A DNA stretch of 64,000 bases from Vibrio neonatus (GCF_024346975.1 NZ_AP024885.1:2604001-2668000); one strand, 5' to 3'; shown: positions 1 through 15,514, numbered from the stretch's first letter. The notes: generated from the sequence alone by a model not told the origin. Numbers and translations are program-made.

Positions 1-401
1 CCGATGAAGTTGAGGTGGTAGATAGACCTGACATTCTAATTTTAGAAGGCCTTAATGTTCTGCAATCGGGAATGGATTATCCTGATCAATCACATCGAGT
101 GTTTGTATCAGACTTTCTCGACTTTTCTATCTATGTAGATGCCGACAGTTCATTAATTGAAGAGTGGTATATTAATCGCTTTCTCAAGTTCCGCTATGGC
201 GCGTTTAAAGAGACTAACTCTTACTTTGGTCATTACACCAAACTTACCAAAGAAGAAGCGGTAGCTAAGGCTCATTCTATTTGGTGTGAGATTAATGGGA
301 AAAACCTCATTGCAAACATTTTGCCAACCAAAATGAGAGCGAACCTTATTCTGAAAAAAGCGCTCGATCATAAAGTGAATCAAATTCTTCTAAGAAGCTG
401 A
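1..401 (+). CDS. coaA: Pantothenate kinase CoaA, 3' part (5' end outside window)
   Basis: This is the C-terminal part of type I pantothenate kinase, the ATP-dependent enzyme that phosphorylates pantothenate and starts coenzyme A synthesis in the cytoplasm. The reading frame is open from base 3, so the gene begins before the window. About 130 residues are visible. The segments [39 protein letters not shown] and KLTKEEA closely follow the E. coli enzyme. The ATP-binding N-terminus is not in view. The 3' end overlaps the convergent birA gene by 12 bp, so neither gene has a terminator between them. The identification is secure; start and total length cannot be judged here. Confidence 0.95.
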   Translation, partial: DEVEVVDRPDILILEGLNVLQSGMDYPDQSHRVFVSDFLDFSIYVDADSSLIEEWYINRFLKFRYGAFKETNSYFGHYTKLTKEEAVAKAHSIWCEINGKNLIANILPTKMRANLILKKALDHKVNQILLRS

Positions 402-1349
402 TCTTACTGATATTTCACCACCAATAAAGGATTCGATATCAGTACCTGTATCGAGTAACAAAGCGCCTTGCTCGTTGATTCCTTTACATACTCCAACGAC
501 CTGCCTATTACCCATAAGTAGTTTAATAGGTTGGTCTAGGAAGTTGTCATAGTGATTCCACTGACTCAAAAAAGGCTTCAATCCTTTTTGCTCATAGATG
601 GTAATCGCATTGCGCAGAGTCTCTGTCATAGTGACTACTATGTCATTACGCGCAATCGGCTGAGCGGTAGAAATTTCTTTGACGCTAGTCCAAGGTTGAT
701 CGATGCCTTGGACATGCTCAGGCATCGACACATTCAAACCAATGCCAATCACTAAGTTTGCTGCATCTCCAGCCTGCCCTGACAGCTCAACTAAGATTCC
801 AGCTAACTTTTTGTTATTGTGGTACACATCATTCGGCCATTTCAGCTTTAGACCTTCGACACCCAATTGCTCAAGAGCATCCACTAAAGCCAGTCCAATC
901 ACTAGACTAATACCCATAGCGGCAGGCAAACCTGCTTCCAAGCGCCAGTACATTGAATAGTAGATATTAGAGCCAAACGGAGAAACCCACTCGCGCCCTC
1001 TACGTCCACGACCCTGTGTTTGATATTCCGCCACACATACACTGCCTGACGGCAAATCAGCTTGACCTAACATATGTTGATTCGTCGAATCAATTACGGG
1101 AACCACCTCAATTGGTGTACTCAAACGATGTTGTAATGCTTGTTGATCAAGTAAATCTAAAGGCTGCTCTAATCGATAGCCTTTGCCTTTCACGCTATAT
1201 ACATCAATACCTAAATCTTGGATGGTTTTTATATGTCGAGCTATTGCCGCTCTCGATACACCAAACTTCTCACCCAATTGCTCACCCGAGAGAAATACTC
1301 CAGAGCTCAGCGCATCAATTAGCTTGAGTTTAAAGCTAAAGTCTTTCAT
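390..1349 (-). CDS. birA: BirA, biotin-protein ligase and biotin operon repressor
   Basis: BirA makes biotinyl-AMP, transfers biotin to the carrier protein of acetyl-CoA carboxylase, and as the biotinyl-AMP-bound dimer represses the biotin genes. The protein has 319 residues, against 321 in E. coli. Residues 1-60 form the winged helix-turn-helix ([19 protein letters not shown]), so this is the bifunctional regulator type and not a ligase-only form. The ligase signature [10 protein letters not shown] lies near residue 112, followed by LKWPNDVY and KLAGILVE of the catalytic domain, and an SH3-like C-terminal domain. Its ATG lies inside the end of murB (14-bp overlap), so murB and birA are probably one transcript, the same order as in E. 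coli. Confidence 0.97.
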   Translation of the reverse strand: MKDFSFKLKLIDALSSGVFLSGEQLGEKFGVSRAAIARHIKTIQDLGIDVYSVKGKGYRLEQPLDLLDQQALQHRLSTPIEVVPVIDSTNQHMLGQADLPSGSVCVAEYQTQGRGRRGREWVSPFGSNIYYSMYWRLEAGLPAAMGISLVIGLALVDALEQLGVEGLKLKWPNDVYHNNKKLAGILVELSGQAGDAANLVIGIGLNVSMPEHVQGIDQPWTSVKEISTAQPIARNDIVVTMTETLRNAITIYEQKGLKPFLSQWNHYDNFLDQPIKLLMGNRQVVGVCKGINEQGALLLDTGTDIESFIGGEISVRSAS

Positions 1350-2397
1350 TGCTTGTACCTTGAAATATGCTGACTAAGTTGGTTTCTTGCTTACTTCCCA
1401 TAAAGCGTACTTCGTGCTCTAACTCAATTTGGTATTTCTGAAGAATGGTTTCTCTTACATGCCATGCTACCGCCAGTACATCCGCCGCGACCGCTTGGTT
1501 AAAATTAACGATGACTAAAGCTTGCTGAGCATGCACGCGCGCCCCGCCATGGGTATAACCCTTCAATCCAGCATTATCGATGAGCCAACCTGCAGCGACC
1601 TTCATTTGCTCTCCTGCTGGATAACCTACGATATTAGGGTAGTGCTTCTTCAGCTCAGTAAATTGCGCAGTCGGAATGATGGGGTTTTTGAAAAAGCTCC
1701 CCGCATTTCCCATCACCTTAGGGTCAGGAAGCTTAGAGCGACGAACTTGGCAAACTGCATCAAAGATCTTTCTTGCAGAAGGCTCACCTTCTATAAGTTG
1801 TTGTAGAGCCCCATAGGCAGTTTTCGGCGTCCATACTTTAGAGAGTTTAAGCCCTACCTTAGTAATCAAGGCTTTGCCGGATAATTGCTGCTTAAAGATA
1901 GAGTCTCTATAAGCAAAGTGGCACTCGCTACCAGATAGGCGTTTTAGGGTTAATGACTCTAAATCAAGATATTCGACAAAATCACAAACATCTTTAAACT
2001 CAATACCATAAGCGCCAATATTTTGGATAGGAGCCGTTCCTACACATCCGGGAATCAATGCTAAGTTCTCTAAACCAAACATGCCTTTATCCACAGCCCA
2101 TTCAACCAAGCTTGGCCAATCTTCTCCCGCAGCGACTTCAAGTAGGAAGTGTTGCTCATCTTCCTTTACTTCTCTCCCCTTTAGACGGTTCAAAATAGCC
2201 ACACCAGAGAAATGTTCGGTAAATAACATATTACTGCCCGTACCAAGAGGTAACTTAGGCAGATCTTTCCATTCGGCGTGAGTGTATATTTGGATAAGAT
2301 CGTCTAGCGAGTTTGCTTCTACAAGAAAGTCACAGTGGGCTTTAATTGAAAAGGTATGGTAGGAAGACAGTTCAGCTTGAGGGGTAACGTGCATCAT
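1336..2397 (-). CDS. murB: MurB, UDP-N-acetylenolpyruvoylglucosamine reductase
   Basis: MurB is the FAD-dependent, NADPH-using enzyme that reduces UDP-N-acetylenolpyruvoylglucosamine to UDP-N-acetylmuramate, the second committed step of peptidoglycan synthesis. The protein has about 353 residues (E. coli 342). The FAD-binding stretch LGTGSNMLF, the conserved ALIPGCVGTAPIQNIGAYG block, YRDSIFK, LPDPKVMGNAGSFFKNP with the catalytic serine region, and the C-terminal EHEVRFMG are all present, so this is the type I enzyme. Two consecutive ATG codons open the frame; I cannot tell which is used. It is the first gene of a probable murB-birA operon running away from the divergent acetyltransferase gene. 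Confidence 0.97.
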   Translation of the reverse strand: MMHVTPQAELSSYHTFSIKAHCDFLVEANSLDDLIQIYTHAEWKDLPKLPLGTGSNMLFTEHFSGVAILNRLKGREVKEDEQHFLLEVAAGEDWPSLVEWAVDKGMFGLENLALIPGCVGTAPIQNIGAYGIEFKDVCDFVEYLDLESLTLKRLSGSECHFAYRDSIFKQQLSGKALITKVGLKLSKVWTPKTAYGALQQLIEGEPSARKIFDAVCQVRRSKLPDPKVMGNAGSFFKNPIIPTAQFTELKKHYPNIVGYPAGEQMKVAAGWLIDNAGLKGYTHGGARVHAQQALVIVNFNQAVAADVLAVAWHVRETILQKYQIELEHEVRFMGSKQETNLVSIFQGTSNERL

Positions 2398-2494
2398 AGT
2401 GTTAATTGTTCCATTCCCAATTAGGGTTTCTAAAGGGTAATATTGACAGCTTGCCTTTATAATACTGGAACAAGGTCCTTTGCGCAGTTAATTA

Positions 2495-2920
2495 ATGAAC
2501 AGTCTAACCATCAAATATTTGGAGCCTATTCGACTCCCTATCTTAAAGAAGCTCTATAAGTCTCATTACCCGTCCGCGAAAATCAAAGGTGGAGAGCAAA
2601 TTCTCGTGGCTGAAAGCAACTCTAGTATTGTTGGAGTGGTGAGATTTAGAACTATCGATAAGTGGCAGTTGCTCACTGGAATGATGGTCATACCTGAAGC
2701 AAGGCAGCAAGGCATTGCATCGCGTCTATTGCAACACTGTAAAACGGATATCCTAAATGACAGCGTATACTGTTTTGCTTATCAACATTTGCAAGCAATG
2801 TATAGTGCACACGGTTTTAGATGCATAGATCTCGAAGTGCTTCCTTCGACCCTACAAAAGCTATATTTGCGCTACACTCAGGCAGGAAAACCACTAATTA
2901 TCATGCAATATTGCGGATAA
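2495..2920 (+). CDS. GNAT-family N-acetyltransferase
   Basis: A 141-residue protein of the GCN5-related acetyltransferase fold. The acetyl-CoA binding loop is seen in PEARQQGIASRLLQH (about residues 68-82), preceded by the beta strands VAESNSSIVGVVRFR and LLTGMMVI and followed by the segment AMYSAHGFRCIDLE typical of the last part of the fold. The substrate cannot be predicted. The gene is divergent from murB across 97 bp and lies about 100 bp upstream of pssA on the same strand, so co-transcription with pssA is possible. I do not recognise a named orthologue. Confidence 0.8.
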   Translation: MNSLTIKYLEPIRLPILKKLYKSHYPSAKIKGGEQILVAESNSSIVGVVRFRTIDKWQLLTGMMVIPEARQQGIASRLLQHCKTDILNDSVYCFAYQHLQAMYSAHGFRCIDLEVLPSTLQKLYLRYTQAGKPLIIMQYCG

Positions 2921-3023
2921 GTGCTTTATCGGTAATTGTTTTATCAATTCATCTAGGCAGTCAAGCTTCAAATTTGATAAAATGGTTGGCTAGATCAGCC
3001 CTTTATAGGACCTAATACTCATA

Positions 3024-4364
3024 ATGGTTTTAGCTAAGAATGTCATCGATGGACTAAAAGCAGTTCCCGTTGATCCAAAAGACTTTAGAACACTTTATTC
3101 GGCAAAAGAGTTCAAAGCACAGCTACTAAAGCTTATTAAAACAGCCAAAAAGCGTATCTACATCGCAGCCTTATATCTTGAGGACGATGAAGCTGGGCGA
3201 GAGGTCTTTGGTGAGATCTACAAAGCAAAGCAAGCTAATCCTGGTTTAGATATCCAAATCTGCGTTGATTGGCATCGAGCCCAGCGCGGTTTAATTGGTG
3301 CAGAATCATCAGATGGTAATGCCGCTATGTACACCAGAATGGCTGAGTCACATTCACATGTTGTACCTGTATATGGTGTACCTGTTCGAGGAAAAGAAGT
3401 GTTTGGTGTTCTCCACCTAAAAGGCTTCATCTTCGACGATACCATTTTGTACAGTGGCGCCAGTATCAATAATATCTACCTTCATCATCAAGACCGATAC
3501 CGCTTCGACCGATACCATCAGATTTATAGTCCAGCAATTGCCGATGCTATGGCTACATACATTACTGATGCTCTCGTTAAAAATCCTGCGGTGAACTCTT
3601 TAACACAGCAGCAACGACCGTCGACTAAGTCATTGAAAGGAGCTATTCGCCAACTTAGAGCAAGTTTGGCGGTAACAAACTATCAATTTGAAAGCGCGGA
3701 GATCGATGCAGATAAAATCGCCATTACGCCGATTGTTGGTGTAGGCAAACGCAGAAACCTTCTTAATATGGCGATCATACAACTGGTCAAAGATGCCAAA
3801 GAAGAAATTCAAATTTGCACACCTTACTTCAACTTCCCAAAAAGTGTTGCTAGAGAGCTTAAAAAAGCATTGCGACGCGGTGTTAAGATTTCGATTATCG
3901 TCGGCGATAAAACAGCCAATGATTTCTTTATCGATCCAGAAGAAGAATTTAAAACTGTAGGGGGTCTACCCTATCTATATGAGATGAACCTGCGTCGCTT
4001 CTTAAAAGCGAATGAAGCCAATATCGCATGTCGTAAGCTAGACATCCTATTATGGAAAGACCAAGCAAACAGCTACCACCTGAAAGGCATGTGGGTCGAT
4101 AAGAAGAACATGTTGATTACTGGGAGTAACTTAAACCCAAGAGCTTGGAAACTGGACTTAGAGAACGCTCTATTGGTTAGAGATCCTAATGGTTATCTAA
4201 CTACTCAGTTTGAACAAGAGTTTGAGAACATTCTTAAAGATACCCAACGTATCGGTAGCTATAAGCACATAGAGAAGATTGAACACTATCCTGAACCTGT
4301 GCAAAAGCTATTACGAAAAGTCACCCGTATAAAGGCTGACAGAGTGCTTAAACAGCTTCTGTAG
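3024..4364 (+). CDS. pssA: PssA, CDP-diacylglycerol-serine O-phosphatidyltransferase
   Basis: Phosphatidylserine synthase of the phospholipase D superfamily, which joins CDP-diacylglycerol and serine to give phosphatidylserine, the precursor of phosphatidylethanolamine. It has 446 residues (E. coli 451). Two HKD-type catalytic motifs are visible: HLKGFIFDDTILYSGASIN near residue 137 and YHLKGMWVDKKNMLITGSN near residue 350. DWHRAQRG, VVPVYGVPV and LNPRAWKLDLENA also match the E. coli protein. No membrane segment is apparent, in keeping with a peripherally bound enzyme. A strong intrinsic terminator follows within 30 bp. With plsB and dgkA it makes this window rich in phospholipid genes. Confidence 0.97.
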   Translation: MVLAKNVIDGLKAVPVDPKDFRTLYSAKEFKAQLLKLIKTAKKRIYIAALYLEDDEAGREVFGEIYKAKQANPGLDIQICVDWHRAQRGLIGAESSDGNAAMYTRMAESHSHVVPVYGVPVRGKEVFGVLHLKGFIFDDTILYSGASINNIYLHHQDRYRFDRYHQIYSPAIADAMATYITDALVKNPAVNSLTQQQRPSTKSLKGAIRQLRASLAVTNYQFESAEIDADKIAITPIVGVGKRRNLLNMAIIQLVKDAKEEIQICTPYFNFPKSVARELKKALRRGVKISIIVGDKTANDFFIDPEEEFKTVGGLPYLYEMNLRRFLKANEANIACRKLDILLWKDQANSYHLKGMWVDKKNMLITGSNLNPRAWKLDLENALLVRDPNGYLTTQFEQEFENILKDTQRIGSYKHIEKIEHYPEPVQKLLRKVTRIKADRVLKQLL

Positions 4365-4391
4365 TCTCTACTACCAACCTTTTCATTTATC

Positions 4392-4419
4392 AGCCCTCAT
4401 CTTTGTATGAGGGCTTTTT
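4392..4419 (+). terminator. Intrinsic terminator of pssA
   Basis: A 9-bp stem (AGCCCTCAT / ATGAGGGCT) with a 6-base loop, followed by a run of five T. The IS630-type element begins directly behind the T run. Confidence 0.85.
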
Positions 4420-4435
4420 ATACCAATTCCGTTAA

Positions 4436-5032
4436 TTAACTTATCAAGTTTAACCAATCTCTAAAGCAGAGGGAGATGACTCTGCTTTTATCTTCACAAA
4501 ACCGATTCCACGCTCTACATATTGTCTCTACAATATCGTCATAATTTTCGAAGCACCTATTTGCTACTTCATTTTGACGCAGCCAACTCCATACCTGTTC
4601 TATAGGGTTAAGTTCGGGAGAATAAGGTGGGATATGAATGATGGTAAGGTTCTCAAATTCATCTGCAAGATAGCTCTGGTGCCAACTCGCTTGATCCATG
4701 ATCACAACAGCATGCTTGCCATCTGGTGTGGCTTGAGAAATTAATCTGAGTTGCTCTTTCATTGCTTCCATATTGCTCAGGGGAACCACTATCGCTTCAG
4801 CTTCTCCTGTCGTGACACATACTGCTCCGAAAAGGTATGCATACTCAAACTGCTGTTGTTGTACTACTCTAGGACGCGTACCTTTCTCTGCCCATATTCG
4901 CGTTGTTGTATTGCGTTGACCAAATCTAGCCTCATCTTGAAACCATATTTGAACATCTTTTAAGGCGACATGGCCAGGGATCTTAAGGATCGTTTCGATT
5001 GGGAATTTTTTTAAAAGCTTCTTGAGCTTCAA
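4436..5032 (-). CDS. IS630-type transposase, DDE catalytic part (second frame)
   Basis: The C-terminal, catalytic part of an IS630-family transposase (DDE superfamily, pfam DDE_3 type). The acidic residues sit in WFQDEARFG, VVIMDQASWHQ and PPYSPELNPIEQVW, which give the D, D and E in the usual order and spacing. The frame extends upstream to a 50-base overlap with the N-terminal frame, and is shifted one base downstream relative to it. Fusion of the two frames at the A7 run (5006-5012) would give a protein of about 343 residues, the usual full length for this family. The listed start is only the first possible codon of the frame; independent translation is doubtful. Confidence 0.85.
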   Translation of the reverse strand: MKLKKLLKKFPIETILKIPGHVALKDVQIWFQDEARFGQRNTTTRIWAEKGTRPRVVQQQQFEYAYLFGAVCVTTGEAEAIVVPLSNMEAMKEQLRLISQATPDGKHAVVIMDQASWHQSYLADEFENLTIIHIPPYSPELNPIEQVWSWLRQNEVANRCFENYDDIVETICRAWNRFCEDKSRVISLCFRDWLNLIS

Positions 5033-5459
5033 CTGACTGCTTAGGATGTTTGGAACGAGTAGTAATCCAACTCAAGCCTATGTCATGTAATAACTGATAG
5101 AGCGCCGACTTTTTATATGATGTACTGAAATTGCTTTCTATATAGAGCCCAATGTCTTTTGCTTGAAGGCGACCGCCACTCTCATTTACGGCATATTCGA
5201 TAACATACTCTTTGAGTTGTGATTTTTGCTCGTCTGTTAGGCGATGAGGTCTACCAGTGTGTGGTTTCTCTTGAAGTCCTTCAAGACCATTGTCGAGATA
5301 TGCTTTGACCCATTTATTGACGCTTACTCTGCTAACTTTAAGGTACTTAGCTATTTGAGTGCGACTTTTACCGTCAACAAAATGAGAAACGGCTAAATAA
5401 CGCATTCTAAGTCGAGCGTTGGATGTGGAATTAATCAGACTCGGAAAATCATGCTTCAT
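4983..5459 (-). CDS. IS630-type transposase, DNA-binding N-terminal part (first frame)
   Basis: The N-terminal 158 residues of the transposase. Residues 20-60 form a helix-turn-helix (RYLAVSHFVDGKSRTQIAKY and VSRVSVNKWVKAYLD), followed by GRPHRLTDEQ and a second winged-helix-like stretch, as expected of IS630 transposases that bind the terminal repeats. The frame runs past the A7 run into EAFKKIPNRNDP and stops. Removing one A from the run would continue the protein as EAFKKFPIETILK into the catalytic frame. The gene is therefore either expressed by a +1 (or -2) recoding event or slippage, or is inactivated by one extra A. Confidence 0.85.
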   Translation of the reverse strand: MKHDFPSLINSTSNARLRMRYLAVSHFVDGKSRTQIAKYLKVSRVSVNKWVKAYLDNGLEGLQEKPHTGRPHRLTDEQKSQLKEYVIEYAVNESGGRLQAKDIGLYIESNFSTSYKKSALYQLLHDIGLSWITTRSKHPKQSVEAQEAFKKIPNRNDP

Positions 5460-5555
5460 AAGGACTCCTTTAAGAGTCCATTATTAGATCATAAAATTAA
5501 CGGAATTGGTATTATTGGCCAGAATATATTGCTTTCAAACCAAATTGATAGGTAC

Positions 5556-5588
5556 AAAAAAAGGCCTCAGTCTTTCGACTAAGGCCTT
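5556..5588 (-). terminator. Terminator of the first rRNA operon
   Basis: Read on the minus strand, a 12-pair stem with one mismatch (AAGGCCTTAGTC / GACTGAGGCCTT, loop GAAA) is followed by a T run. It lies just behind the distal tRNA-Trp gene and ends the operon that starts near 11.5 kb. Confidence 0.85.
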
Positions 5589-5593
5589 AATTA

Positions 5594-5670
<77 letters not shown>

Positions 5671-5715
5671 AAAACTGTGATCTAAACCTAATTTTTATTA
5701 AGGTTCAGATTCAGA

Positions 5716-5735
5716 AAAACCCCGCAAAGCGAGGT
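5716..5735 (-). terminator. Hairpin with T run between tRNA-Asp and tRNA-Trp
   Basis: On the minus strand AACCTCGC-TTT-GCGGGGTT forms an 8-bp stem (one G-T pair) followed by TTTTT. It looks like a weak intrinsic terminator that would reduce read-through from tRNA-Asp to tRNA-Trp, but it may serve RNA processing instead. Confidence 0.5.
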
Positions 5736-5748
5736 TCTCTAAAATAAG

Positions 5749-5825
5749 TGGCGGAGTGGACGGGACTCGAACCCGCGACCCCCGGCGTGACAGGCCGGTA
5801 TTCTAACCAACTGAACTACCACTCC
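5749..5825 (-). tRNA. tRNA-Asp (anticodon GTC)
   Basis: A 77-base cloverleaf with encoded CCA. The anticodon stem-loop CCGGCCTGTCACGCCGG gives GTC, decoding GAC/GAU. The acceptor is GGAGTGG/CCACTCC. It lies between the 5S gene and tRNA-Trp at the distal end of the first rRNA operon. Confidence 0.97.
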
Positions 5826-5883
5826 GCACCAATTTGTTATCTCATTGAAGTCTTATCTGGATGCTTCAATTCGATGTAATTTA

Positions 5884-6003
5884 AAGCCTGGCGATGTCCT
5901 ACTCTCACATGGGGAAGCCCCACACTACCATCGGCGCTATTGTGTTTCACTTCTGAGTTCGGCATGGAATCAGGTGGGTCCACAATGCTATGGTCGCCAA
6001 GCA
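5884..6003 (-). rRNA. rrf: 5S ribosomal RNA, first operon
   Basis: About 120 bases from TGCTTGGCGACCATAGC to GACATCGCCAGGC. The terminal stem pairs and the sequence is almost identical to three further 5S copies in the window. The exact ends are estimated from the pairing of the terminal helix. Confidence 0.97.
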
Positions 6004-6125
6004 AATTCTTTTTTACTTCCAGCTTTAAAAAGCTAGAGGTAAATAATTCGGAAAACTGTTATTTAAAAGTTATGTCACACATTCAAAGTTCTTTCTTCGA
6101 GTCCACAAAACCCCTTGGGTGTTGT

Positions 6126-9013
<2,888 letters not shown>

Positions 9014-9360
9014 ATACAACCCCAAAGGGTCTTGCTTAACGCAATACGTTTGCTACAACGTAGTATGACGTTTCCAAGGTGCGTTATCTCTTTATTATGA
9101 GCGAGATAACATTCGATTTTGCCGGACTCAAATTTGAATGCATTCTGGCAAGAATACATTCCCAAGAACACTTGAATGTGTGTTGGTACCTAACAATAAA
9201 TTATTAGGATTTGAGAACTTTTAAATTTGATAAATAATGCTTTCTCAGTATAAAACTGGACATTACTTATCGTCAGCTTTCCAAATTGTTAAAGAGCATG
9301 TTTATTTCCTAAAAGGAATATAACCATTTTTAAGAGTACTTAAGCAAATACGCTTAAAGA
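9014..9360 (-). other. tRNA-Ala to 23S spacer of the first operon
   Basis: This stretch without a gene is transcribed spacer. It contains a boxA antitermination motif TGCTCTTTAACA at 9287-9298 (minus strand) and, closer to the 23S gene, the 5' half of the 23S processing stem (about 9166-9185), complementary to sequence downstream of the 23S 3' end. I see no coding region in it. Confidence 0.75.
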
Positions 9361-9436
9361 TGGTGGAGCTATGCGGGATCGAACCGCAGACCTCCTGCGT
9401 GCAAGGCAGGCGCTCTCCCAGCTGAGCTATAGCCCC
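9361..9436 (-). tRNA. tRNA-Ala (anticodon TGC)
   Basis: A 76-base cloverleaf with encoded CCA; the anticodon arm CCTGCCTTGCACGCAGG gives TGC. The acceptor is GGGGCTA/TAGCTCC with a G-T pair. It lies in the 16S-23S spacer, after tRNA-Ile in transcription order. Confidence 0.97.
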
Positions 9437-9524
9437 ATCTTGGTATTTTTTCTTAGACAAGGCAGATTGTGAGGCCGTGTACATCAGTACACAACGAAGA
9501 ATCTAACGCAGTATAAGGAAAAAT

Positions 9525-9601
9525 TGGTGGGTCTGAGTGGACTTGAACCACCGACCTCCCGCTTATCAGGCGAGCGCTCTAACCAGCTGAGCTACAGACC
9601 C
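9525..9601 (-). tRNA. tRNA-Ile (anticodon GAT)
   Basis: A 77-base cloverleaf with encoded CCA; the anticodon arm CTCGCCTGATAAGCGGG gives GAT. The Ile-Ala pair in the 16S-23S spacer is the classic arrangement for this kind of operon. Confidence 0.97.
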
Positions 9602-9700
9602 AATTTTTCACAAAACAACTAAAAGTTGTTTCGTAAAATACTCTCTTACTTTCTAAACCATATCAATCTGTGTGGACACTCATCGTGAATAATCATCGTA

Positions 9701-11252
<1,552 letters not shown>

Positions 11253-11544
11253 AAAGTTTTTTTGGCCGCTCTTAAAGTAAAGGCGACCGGCTCAATGAAT
11301 ACTGACTTCAAAACTACTAATGTAATTTTAAAGCTATTATCGTTCCAACAGAACGATAATGAATTGACTGTGCCAATGATTAAAAATCATTGTATTGGTC
11401 ACTCAGTTCATTGATAAATCTTTTCGATTATCATCAACGAGTGCCCACACAGATTGATAGGTTTAAATTGTTAAAGAGCGTTGCTTTCCGTGTCGTAACA
11501 CGTGAGCAGGAGGCGTATATTACGCTTTCTACTTTGAAAGTCAA
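11253..11544 (-). promoter_or_regulatory. P1-type promoter and leader of the first rRNA operon
   Basis: On the minus strand a -35 box TTGACT (11539-11544) and a -10 box TAATAT (11517-11522) are spaced by 16 bp, the spacing typical of rRNA P1 promoters, with a GC-rich start region (ACGCCTCC). The leader holds a boxA motif (11469-11479) and the 5' half of the 16S processing stem. The core elements differ from those of the other two operons in the window. The stretch upstream to the next 5S gene is only 66 bp long and AT-rich. Confidence 0.8.
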
Positions 11545-11579
11545 CATAAAATTCTGAATTAAATTCAAAACCTTATGGT

Positions 11580-11602
11580 AACTTCTTTCAATCAGAAAGA
11601 AG
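11580..11602 (-). repeat. Short hairpin between the two tandem rRNA operons
   Basis: An inverted repeat ACTTCTTTC / GAAAGAAGT with a 5-base loop lies 8 bases behind the 5S gene of the second operon. No T run follows directly on the minus strand, so it is at best a weak terminator for that operon. Confidence 0.6.
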
Positions 11603-11610
11603 TAGAAATT

Positions 11611-11731
11611 AAAGCCTGGCGATGTCCTACTCTCACATGGGGAAGCCCCACACTACCATCGGCGCTATTGTGTTTCACTTCTGAGTTCGGCATGGAATCA
11701 GGTGGGTCCACAATGCTATGGTCGCCAAGCA
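11611..11731 (-). rRNA. rrf: 5S ribosomal RNA, second operon
   Basis: About 120 bases, identical by eye to the 5S copy at 5884-6003 across the gene. It is the last gene of the second operon; no distal tRNA follows before the promoter of the next operon. Confidence 0.97.
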
Positions 11732-11854
11732 AATTCTTTTTTACTTCCAGCTTTTAACAAGCTAGAGGTAAATAATTCGGAAAACTGTATTTAAAAGTCT
11801 CTGTCACACATTCAAAGTTCTTACTTCGAGTCCACAAAACCCCTTGGGTGTTGT

Positions 11855-14742
<2,888 letters not shown>

Positions 14743-15093
14743 ATACAACCCCAAAGGGTCTTGCTTAACGCAATACGTTTGCTACAACGTAGTATGACGT
14801 TTCCAAGGTGCGTTATCTCTTTATTATGAGCGAGATAACATTCGATTTTGCCGGACTCAAATTTGAATGCATTCTGGCAAGAATACATTCCCAAGAACAC
14901 TTGAATGTGTGTTGGTACCTAACAACTCTTTATTTAAAAAGAATCACTAGGATTTGAGAACTTTTAAATTTGATAAGTAATAAATCAATTACTTATCGTC
15001 AGCTTTCCAAATTGTTAAAGAACGAGATTCAAATAATTGAACCATTTTTAAACACACTCACCTCTCTATTTCTAAGAGAAGTATGCTTAAAGA
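14743..15093 (-). other. tRNA-Val to 23S spacer of the second operon
   Basis: Transcribed spacer without a gene. The half next to the 23S is nearly identical to that of the first operon, then the sequences diverge near the boxA position; here boxA reads GTTCTTTAACA (about 15013-15023), a variant of the other copies. No coding sequence is visible. Confidence 0.7.
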
Positions 15094-15169
15094 TGGTGGG
15101 CGATACTGGGCTCGAACCAGTGACCCCCTCCTTGTAAGGGAGGTGCTCTCCCAACTGAGCTAATCGCCC
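15094..15169 (-). tRNA. tRNA-Val (anticodon TAC)
   Basis: A 76-base cloverleaf with encoded CCA; anticodon arm CCTCCCTTACAAGGAGG gives TAC. It is third in the spacer tRNA set Glu-Lys-Val of the second operon. Confidence 0.97.
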
Positions 15170-15233
15170 ACATTATTTGCCACTTACTTTCACTTTAAAA
15201 AGTGAAATCAAACAGCTTCCCTGTGGAAGGAAA

Positions 15234-15309
15234 TGGTGGGTCGTGCAGGATTCGAACCTGCGACCAATTGATTAAAAGTCAACTGCTCTACCAGCTGAGC
15301 TAACGACCC
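15234..15309 (-). tRNA. tRNA-Lys (anticodon TTT)
   Basis: A 76-base cloverleaf with encoded CCA; anticodon arm GTTGACTTTTAATCAAT gives TTT. The acceptor GGGTCGT/ACGACCC is perfect. Confidence 0.97.
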
Positions 15310-15311
15310 AA

Positions 15312-15387
15312 TGGTATCCCGTAGGGGAGTCGAACCCCTGTTACCGCCGTGAAAGGGCGGTGTCCTAGGCCTCTAGACGAACGGGAC
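15312..15387 (-). tRNA. tRNA-Glu (anticodon TTC)
   Basis: A 76-base cloverleaf with encoded CCA; anticodon arm CCGCCCTTTCACGGCGG gives TTC. The first acceptor pair is G-T. It is the first spacer tRNA after 16S and is separated from tRNA-Lys by only 2 bases. Confidence 0.97.
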
Positions 15388-15514
15388 ACTAGGTTTACTT
15401 TCACTTTTAAAAAGTGAAAACAAACTGTTGAGATGTCTTGGGGGACATCTCGAATCTCTTTACTTTCTAAACCATATCAATCTGTGTGGACACTCATCGT
15501 GAATAATCATCGTA

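Larger units (their letters stand above)
4421..5511 (-). mobile_element. IS630-family insertion sequence, about 1.09 kb
   Basis: The element is bounded by perfect 17-bp terminal inverted repeats: TACCAATTCCGTTAATT at 4421-4437 and its reverse complement at 5495-5511. The outermost TA at each end is consistent with the TA target duplication typical of IS630/Tc1-type elements, so the mobile unit may strictly run 4423-5509. It encodes a transposase in two overlapping frames on the minus strand. It sits between the pssA terminator and the terminator of the first rRNA operon, so it interrupts no gene. Confidence 0.9.

Noticed and set aside
2821..3015. A 64-residue frame between the acetyltransferase and pssA
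   Set aside because: It begins inside the acetyltransferase gene in another frame and has no ribosome site.
5495..5593. Possible small RNA or gene between the IS element and the rRNA terminator
   Set aside because: The stretch is too short and shows only the inverted repeat, AT-rich DNA and the terminator hairpin.
9302..9484. A 60-residue minus-strand frame over the tRNA-Ala region
   Set aside because: It contains the peptide GAIAQLGERLPCTQEVCGSIP, the well-known spurious translation of a tRNA gene.
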